From: Flavonifractor sp. An82
Lineage (GTDB): Bacteria; Bacillota; Clostridia; Oscillospirales; Oscillospiraceae
DNA: 64,000 nucleotides
Assembly: GCF_002159265.1 (NCBI RefSeq)
Contig: NZ_NFHG01000015.1
Span: 25,822 to 89,821, forward strand
Reading direction: 5' to 3'
Part shown: positions 59,516 through 64,000 of the stretch, one piece after another
How the letters are laid out: each line of letters begins with the position of its first letter
Position numbering within the stretch: position 1 is the stretch's first letter
The notes under the pieces: generated by a model
What the model saw: the letters and a program-made list of their open reading frames with translations, nothing else
Database searches by the model: none
Told to the model about the DNA's origin: nothing
Program-made: the position numbers and the translations under genes

Positions 59516-61237
59516 TCACTCCTCGCCCTGGAGCGCATCGTAGCCGTGCTCGCCGGTACGCACCTTTACCACATCCTCCACATCGTAGACAAAGATCTTG
59601 CCGTCGCCGATGCTGCCGGTGTAAAGGGCCGACTTGGCTGCGCTGACCACCTGGGAAACAGGCACCTTGGACACCACAATGTCCACCTGTACCTTGGGCA
59701 GCAGATTCATGGTCATGGGCACGCCACGATAATACTCCGTCTTGCCCTTCTGGATCCCGCAGCCCAGCACCTGAGTCACCGTCATACCGGTTACACCGAT
59801 CTCATTCATGGTGTTCTTCAGTTCCTCAAACTTGGCCTGGTTGCAGATGATGGTCACCTTGGACAGCTTGACGTCGGAGGCAGGCACACCGGGCGCGGAC
59901 ACCACCTGCACCGGCACCGCCTCATCAGGCGTGACCTTTCTGGCTCCGCCCTCTGTGACGGGCTCGGGATAAGCGTTGGCCTTGGCAACCGCTGTCATGC
60001 TGGTAGACTGACTGAAATCAGCATAGGCAGTAGGCAGGCCGTGCTCGTGGATGTCCAGCCCTTCCAGCTCCTCCACCGCGGAGGCGCGCAAGCCCACCGT
60101 GTGCTTGATGACATTGAAGATAATCAGCATGGCCACAGCCACCCAGGCGATGACGCTGACCACACCCAGGCACTGGGTCAGGAAGAACTTGACGCCGCCG
60201 CCATAGAACAGGCCGCCGTCTACAGCCAACAGACCGGTCAGCAGAGTACCCATAGCGCCGCACACACCGTGGACGGAGATGGCACCCACCGGATCGTCGA
60301 TCTTGGCTACCTTATCGAAGAACTCCACCGCCAGAGGAAGCACGATACCGGCACAGGTACCGATGATGGCGGCCCCTGCCACAGAAACCATGTCACAGCC
60401 GGCGGTAATGGCCACCAGACCACCCAGCGCCGCGTTGAAGGTCATGGATACATCGGGCTTGCCGAAGCGGATCCAGGTGAACAGCATAGTAGTCACACAG
60501 GCCACAGCAGCCGCCATGTTGGTGGTCACGAAGATGCTGCCGGCCGCTACCAGCGTATCATCGCCGGTCATGGAAACAGTGGAGCAGCCGTTGAAGCCGA
60601 ACCAGCAGAACCAAAGTACAAAGACGCCCAGCGCGGCGATGGAGAGATTATGGCCCAGAATGGCCCGGGGCTTGCCGTCCTTATCGTACTTACCGATGCG
60701 GGGCCCCAGGATCTTGGCGCCGATCAGCGAGGCTACGCCGCCCACCATATGAACTACGGTGGAGCCGGCGAAGTCGTGGAAGCCCATCTGAGACAGCCAG
60801 CCGCCGCCCCAGATCCAGTGGCCGGAAATGGGGTAGACCACCGCGGAGATCATCAGAGAATAGATGCAGTAGGAGATAAACTTGGTGCGCTCAGCCATAG
60901 CGCCGGACACGATGGTGGCGGCGGTGGCACAGAACACCGTCTGGAAAATAAAGAATGCGAAGAAGGGGACTCCGTCCGGCAGGATGGCGGAATAGTCGCC
61001 CCGGACAAAGGGATCAAAGCCACCAATGATGGCTCCGGCCCCGCCAAACATCAGGCCGAAGCCCAACAGCCAGAAAATCGGTGTGCCGATGCAGAAATCC
61101 ATCAGATTCTTCATCAAAATGTTGCCGGTGTTCTTGGCGCGGGTAAAGCCCGCCTCACACATGGCAAAGCCGGCCTGCATGAAAAAGACCAGCGCGGCGC
61201 CTAACAGCACCCAGATTGTGTTGACCGATGAATACAT
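59516..61237 (-). CDS. ammonium transporter fused to a PII signalling domain
   Basis: 573 residues. Residues 1-410 are an Amt channel of about 11 helices; DFAGSTVVHMVGG and HGVCGAMGTLLTG carry the twin His pair. After a linker, residues about 454-573 form a PII/GlnK domain: VTIICNQAKFEELKNTMNEIG at its start, the T-loop region GCGIQKGKTEYYRGVPMTMN, SIGDGKIFVYDV and a C-terminal RTGE. The T-loop lacks the usual Tyr51 site (AEY) of uridylylated PII. The domain should gate ammonium entry in cis according to 2-oxoglutarate/ATP. ATG 61237 has GGGAGGA upstream. Confidence 0.92.
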   Translation of the reverse strand: MYSSVNTIWVLLGAALVFFMQAGFAMCEAGFTRAKNTGNILMKNLMDFCIGTPIFWLLGFGLMFGGAGAIIGGFDPFVRGDYSAILPDGVPFFAFFIFQTVFCATAATIVSGAMAERTKFISYCIYSLMISAVVYPISGHWIWGGGWLSQMGFHDFAGSTVVHMVGGVASLIGAKILGPRIGKYDKDGKPRAILGHNLSIAALGVFVLWFCWFGFNGCSTVSMTGDDTLVAAGSIFVTTNMAAAVACVTTMLFTWIRFGKPDVSMTFNAALGGLVAITAGCDMVSVAGAAIIGTCAGIVLPLAVEFFDKVAKIDDPVGAISVHGVCGAMGTLLTGLLAVDGGLFYGGGVKFFLTQCLGVVSVIAWVAVAMLIIFNVIKHTVGLRASAVEELEGLDIHEHGLPTAYADFSQSTSMTAVAKANAYPEPVTEGGARKVTPDEAVPVQVVSAPGVPASDVKLSKVTIICNQAKFEELKNTMNEIGVTGMTVTQVLGCGIQKGKTEYYRGVPMTMNLLPKVQVDIVVSKVPVSQVVSAAKSALYTGSIGDGKIFVYDVEDVVKVRTGEHGYDALQGEE

Positions 61238-61253
61238 ACACTCATTCCTCCCT

Positions 61254-61297
61254 GAAAAACAAAAGCGCCCGCTTCGCCTTCCGCGGCGAAACGAGCG
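61254..61297 (-). terminator. leader terminator before amt
   Basis: On the minus strand arms CGCTCGTTTCGCC (61297-61285) and GGCGAAGCGGGCG (61278-61266) pair over 13 positions with two G-T pairs, followed by CTTTTGTTTTT, just before the amt ribosome site. A TTGACA lies upstream at 61340-61345, with only a weak -10. amt thus appears to be controlled by read-through of this terminator. Confidence 0.65.
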
Positions 61298-61432
61298 TCT
61301 CTGCTTGATGGGTGCGGTGTATGCTCTTTTTTTTGCATCTGTCAAGGGCTATCTTGCACATTTGGAAATAGTCCAGAAATTCTCCAGTTCTATTTCTATA
61401 TTTTTGCAAGTTTTAGATATATATCTTTCATT

Positions 61433-62113
61433 TTAAAGGCGTACTGCTACCGGTCCTGCCATGGTCAGCGTTTCTGGTGTGACCCTGCATTCCTGGGCCA
61501 GAACCCTGACGCCAGCCTGGGCCGCCTTCCGCAGCGCCGCGCCGAAGGCCGGATGGGTAACATCGTTGGGCGCAAAATCCTTCATGCCTGCCATCTGGAT
61601 CACAAAGCACACCGCTGCCTCATAGCCCTCTGCCTGACAGCGGATCAACTCCTCCAGGTGCTTGACGCCCCGCTCTGTGGGCGCATCGGGAAATCGGGCA
61701 TGGCCGTCGTCCTCCAGGGTGACCCCCTTGACCTCCACAAACCCCCGGCGCTCTCCAGCCTCCCAATAGAAATCAAAGCGGGAACCGCCCCAGGTGGTCT
61801 CCGGCCTCAGCAGAGTCAGGCCAGGCAGAAAGCCGCCTTCCTCCGCCCACTCCTGAAAGACCTTATTGGGGGCCTGGGCATCCATATTGACCAGCATATC
61901 CCCTTTTTCCACCGCAATCAGGTCATACTTGGTCTTGCGGGCCGGATTGCGCCCCTCCTCCAGATAAACAACAGCCCCCGGCACCAGCAGCTCCCGGCAG
62001 CGGCCCGTGTTTTTCACGTGGACCACTTCCATGGCTCCATCCACCTCCACATGGGCGATGAAGCGGTTGGGCCTGGTATGAAAAATGCCCTTTTTTACGG
62101 AATGGTATTGCAT
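61433..62113 (-). CDS. sfsA: SfsA family DNA/RNA nuclease-like protein
   Basis: 226 residues. GIFHTRPNRFIAHVEVDG (OB-like start) and GRCRELLVPGAVVYLEE, then the nuclease-like core SRFDFYWEAGERRGFVEVKGVTL with the Asp/Glu/Lys set of the SfsA domain. E. coli SfsA was named for sugar-fermentation stimulation; the biochemical role is uncertain. ATG 62113 has GGAGAGACAC upstream. No terminator is seen before the amt leader at its 3' side. Confidence 0.9.
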   Translation of the reverse strand: MQYHSVKKGIFHTRPNRFIAHVEVDGAMEVVHVKNTGRCRELLVPGAVVYLEEGRNPARKTKYDLIAVEKGDMLVNMDAQAPNKVFQEWAEEGGFLPGLTLLRPETTWGGSRFDFYWEAGERRGFVEVKGVTLEDDGHARFPDAPTERGVKHLEELIRCQAEGYEAAVCFVIQMAGMKDFAPNDVTHPAFGAALRKAAQAGVRVLAQECRVTPETLTMAGPVAVRL

Positions 62114-62198
62114 TGTGTCTCTCCTGCCTGTATCCTGATAGGGAAAGTATAGCATCGGGCGGCAGTTCATGCAAGCCGTTCCCTCAGGAGGTCATCTT

Positions 62199-62828
62199 AT
62201 GCACATCCCTACCTGTGATACCGCGCAGCAGGCCATAGTCCCCTTCTCTCAGGCTCTGGACGAGGCACTACAGCCCCAGCCGGACTATGACGTGTCCCGG
62301 TGGCTCTATGTTCCCAACCGCTACTGCGATTATCGTTACATACTGGGTACCCGGGGCAACCGTCCGCTGATCTGCGTGGGCATCAACCCCTCCACTGCCG
62401 CCCCCAATGCCCTGGACAATACCCTGAAGTCGGTGGAGCGTATCGCCTTGGGCAACGGCTATGACAGTTTCATCATGTTCAACGTGTATGCCCAGCGAGC
62501 CACCCGTCCCGACGATATGGAGAAGGAATGCAATCCCGCGCTGCACGAGGAAAATATGGCGGCCTTCCGCTGGGCTCTGGAGCAGACCAGAACCGGCTCT
62601 CCCGCCGTGTGGGCCGCCTGGGGCGCCATCATTGAGAAGCGGGGCTATCTCTCTCACTGCCTCAACGACATGATCCGCATTGGCCGGGAGCTGGACGCCA
62701 CCTGGTACTCCGCCGGTGCCCGCTCCAAGAAGGGCCATCCCCACCATCCCCTGTATCTGCGCAAGGACAGTGGTCTGGACCCCTTTGACGCCGCCCTCTA
62801 TGTGGATCAGGTCCTTTCCAAACTTTGA
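62199..62828 (+). CDS. DUF1643 domain-containing protein
   Basis: 209 residues. RYCDYRYILGTRGNRPLICVGINPSTAAPNALDNTL and MFNVYAQRATRPDDME are the DUF1643 signature, and WAAWGAIIEKRGYL follows. The family is cytoplasmic and uncharacterised, often near mobile or defence genes. ATG 62199 is preceded by CAGGAGGTCATCTT. The broken nucleotidyltransferase gene follows in nine bases. Confidence 0.88.
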   Translation: MHIPTCDTAQQAIVPFSQALDEALQPQPDYDVSRWLYVPNRYCDYRYILGTRGNRPLICVGINPSTAAPNALDNTLKSVERIALGNGYDSFIMFNVYAQRATRPDDMEKECNPALHEENMAAFRWALEQTRTGSPAVWAAWGAIIEKRGYLSHCLNDMIRIGRELDATWYSAGARSKKGHPHHPLYLRKDSGLDPFDAALYVDQVLSKL

Positions 62829-62837
62829 GGCAACCCT

Positions 62838-63590
62838 ATGGAATGTAATCTTCTCCTATAGCAAATCTCCCAGCGGTACCAACGGATCCTAGGAGCCAAC
62901 CTTCTGGGCATTTTCGTTCACGGCTCCCTGGCCTTCGGCTGTTTTCACTGGCAGAGCAGCGATGTGGATTTTCTGGTGGTCACCCGGCAGGAACCTGCGC
63001 AGGTCCAAAAGGAGGCCATGATTCAGATTCTGCTGGACCTGCTGCCCCTCTCTCCTCCCAAGGGCTTGGAGATGAGTGTGGTGCTATCAGAGCACTGCAC
63101 GCATTTCCGCTACCCCACACCCTTTTCACTCCACTTTTCTCCCATGCATTTGGACGCCTGCCGGGCTGATCTGGCAGGATACTGCCGTAGTATGCACGGC
63201 GAAGACAGGGATCTCGCAGCCCATTTCATGGTAGCACGAAAGGTTGGCTTCTCCATCTATGGTCCGCCGCCGGCACAACTTTTAGGTCCGGTGCCCCGCG
63301 CCTGCTATTTAAATAGTATTCTTCGCGATATCGCTGATGCGGAGGATGAAGCGCCTGTAAACCCTGTCTATTTTATTTTGAATCAGTGCCGGGTATTGGC
63401 CTTTCTGCGGGATGGATTGATCTGTTCCAAAGAAGCCGGCGGTCTCTGGGCTCTGGAGCACCTGGATATTCGCTGGTCTTCCTTAATCCGCTCCTGCCTG
63501 GATGCCTATCAGACCGGCGTCCCACTCTGTCCGGAACCCAATATCCTGTCCGCCTTCTGCCGTATGGTACAAAAAGAAATTCGAACATAA
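62838..63590 (+). pseudogene. aminoglycoside-adenylyltransferase-like nucleotidyltransferase, broken by an amber codon
   Basis: Reading from ATG 62838 (GAGG upstream) gives MECNLLL, then TAG at 62859-62861, then an intact frame to 63590. After the stop come QISQRYQRILGANLLGIFVH and GSLAFGCFHWQSSDVDFLVV, the nucleotidyltransferase motif GS-x10-DxD, and a helical C-terminal domain as in AadA/DUF4111 proteins. A C-to-T change of CAG to TAG would explain the break. A restart at GTG 62964 would lose the GS and first Asp of the active site. Read-through or sequence error are the other possibilities. Confidence 0.75.
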
Positions 63591-63625
63591 CAAAAGACGG
63601 ACTTCCAAAGAAGTCCGTCTTTTGT
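63590..63625. terminator. bidirectional terminator beside 5S rRNA
   Basis: Arms ACAAAAGACGGACTT and AAGTCCGTCTTTTGT around CCAAAG. T-rich on both strands; it ends the rRNA/tRNA unit on the minus strand. Confidence 0.9.
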
Positions 63626-63740
<115 letters not shown>

Positions 63741-63812
63741 TACTTTCCTCCAAAACGAGGCAAGCTAAATTTTAGGCTCTCTACGGAGCGCCACACGACG
63801 CTCCATAGAGAA

Positions 63813-63888
63813 TGGTGCGCCTTCACGGATTCGAACCGGGGACCCACTGATTAAGAGTCAGTTGCTCTACCAGCTGAGCTAAAGGCGC
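63813..63888 (-). tRNA. tRNA-Lys (anticodon CTT)
   Basis: On the minus strand acceptor GCGCCTT / AAGGCGC, D arm GCTC-AGCTGGTA-GAGC, anticodon loop CTCTTAA (CTT), T loop TTCGAAT, encoded CCA. Confidence 0.96.
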
Positions 63889-63891
63889 ATT

Positions 63892-63966
63892 TGGTGACCC
63901 GTGCGGGAATCGAACCCACGTTTGCGGCGTGAGAGGCCGCCGTCTTAGCCGCTTGACCAACGGGCC
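63892..63966 (-). tRNA. tRNA-Glu (anticodon CTC)
   Basis: On the minus strand acceptor GGCCCGT / ACGGGTC (one G-T pair), anticodon stem GCGGC/GCCGC with loop CTCTCAC (CTC), T loop TTCGATT, encoded CCA. Confidence 0.95.
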
Positions 63967-63968
63967 AT

Positions 63969-64000
63969 TGGTGCGCCTTCACGGATTCGAACCGGGGACC
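63969..64000 (-). tRNA. tRNA, 3' part only, probably a second tRNA-Lys
   Basis: The visible 32 bases (T arm, acceptor 3' strand AAGGCGC, A, CCA) are identical to the tRNA-Lys at 63813-63888. The window ends before the anticodon, so identity is likely but not certain. Confidence 0.75.

Overview
The window reads as a chromosomal segment of a GC-rich anaerobic Firmicute. The gene set (ptb-buk, potABCD, the lar/nik genes, a GlpP-type glycerol operon, Ni- and Fe-S-rich enzymes, Gram-positive infC-rpmI-rplT, der-DUF512) and codon use fit the Oscillospiraceae (Flavonifractor/Pseudoflavonifractor-like). This assignment is an inference from family knowledge; no search was run.

Layout. 1-2.8 kb: the end of a 2-oxoacid:ferredoxin oxidoreductase operon joined to phosphate butyryltransferase and butyrate kinase. 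2.9-4.8 kb: an exported, membrane-anchored 5'-nucleotidase. 4.9-6.3 kb: the infC-rpmI-rplT operon with its own promoter, a leader attenuator and a probable AUC start for IF3. 6.3-8.5 kb: a BlaI/M56 regulator pair behind a long palindromic operator. 8.6-16.4 kb: one minus-strand operon, larE-larB-larC followed by a five-gene nickel/peptide-type ABC transporter, preceded by an attenuator-like leader. It would supply nickel and build the nickel-pincer cofactor, but no larA is present. 16.5-20.1 kb: a LysR regulator divergent from a fused CoA-disulfide reductase/rhodanese/sulfite-reductase-like protein. 20.3-25.7 kb: the glycerol locus glpP, two FAD oxidoreductases, a DUF1667 protein and glpK. Both glpP and the next gene have leaders with a matched antiterminator/terminator design. 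25.7-28.3 kb: a ZIP transporter, a MarR regulator, and DUF2798 and DUF5655 proteins. 28.5-32.1 kb: a 1,209-residue TPR plus SUFU-domain protein. 32.2-35.2 kb: lactaldehyde reductase, and a PadR regulator with a SEDS-like membrane protein.

35.3-37.9 kb is the clearest accessory region. A conjugative-element remnant (ribbon-helix-helix-type gene plus the first 130 residues of a DUF3991/primase-like gene) is fused in frame to an L-cysteine desulfidase, next to tRNA-Pro. 38-44.5 kb is housekeeping: gpsA, plsY, der, DUF512, rpmF, DUF177 and a pseudouridine synthase. 44.6-48.6 kb is potABCD. 48.7-55.3 kb holds a FlK-like thioesterase, a YbaK deacylase, an HdeD-like protein, lrgAB, the paired radical-SAM tRNA/rRNA-associated genes and an anion permease. 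55.4-59.4 kb holds small regulators, including an ECF sigma factor that has lost its region-2 domain beside its intact anti-sigma partner. 59.5-62.1 kb has an Amt-PII fusion and sfsA. The window ends with DUF1643, a nucleotidyltransferase gene broken by an early amber codon, a 5S rRNA and tRNA-Lys, tRNA-Glu and a partial tRNA-Lys.

A theme of the window is regulation by leader terminators. Intrinsic terminators sit between promoter and ribosome binding site for infC, larE, glpP, the glpO-like gene, the DUF2798 gene, the anion permease and amt. The glpP/glpO pair carries a shared RNA loop with compensating stem changes and is the best-supported new regulatory element here.
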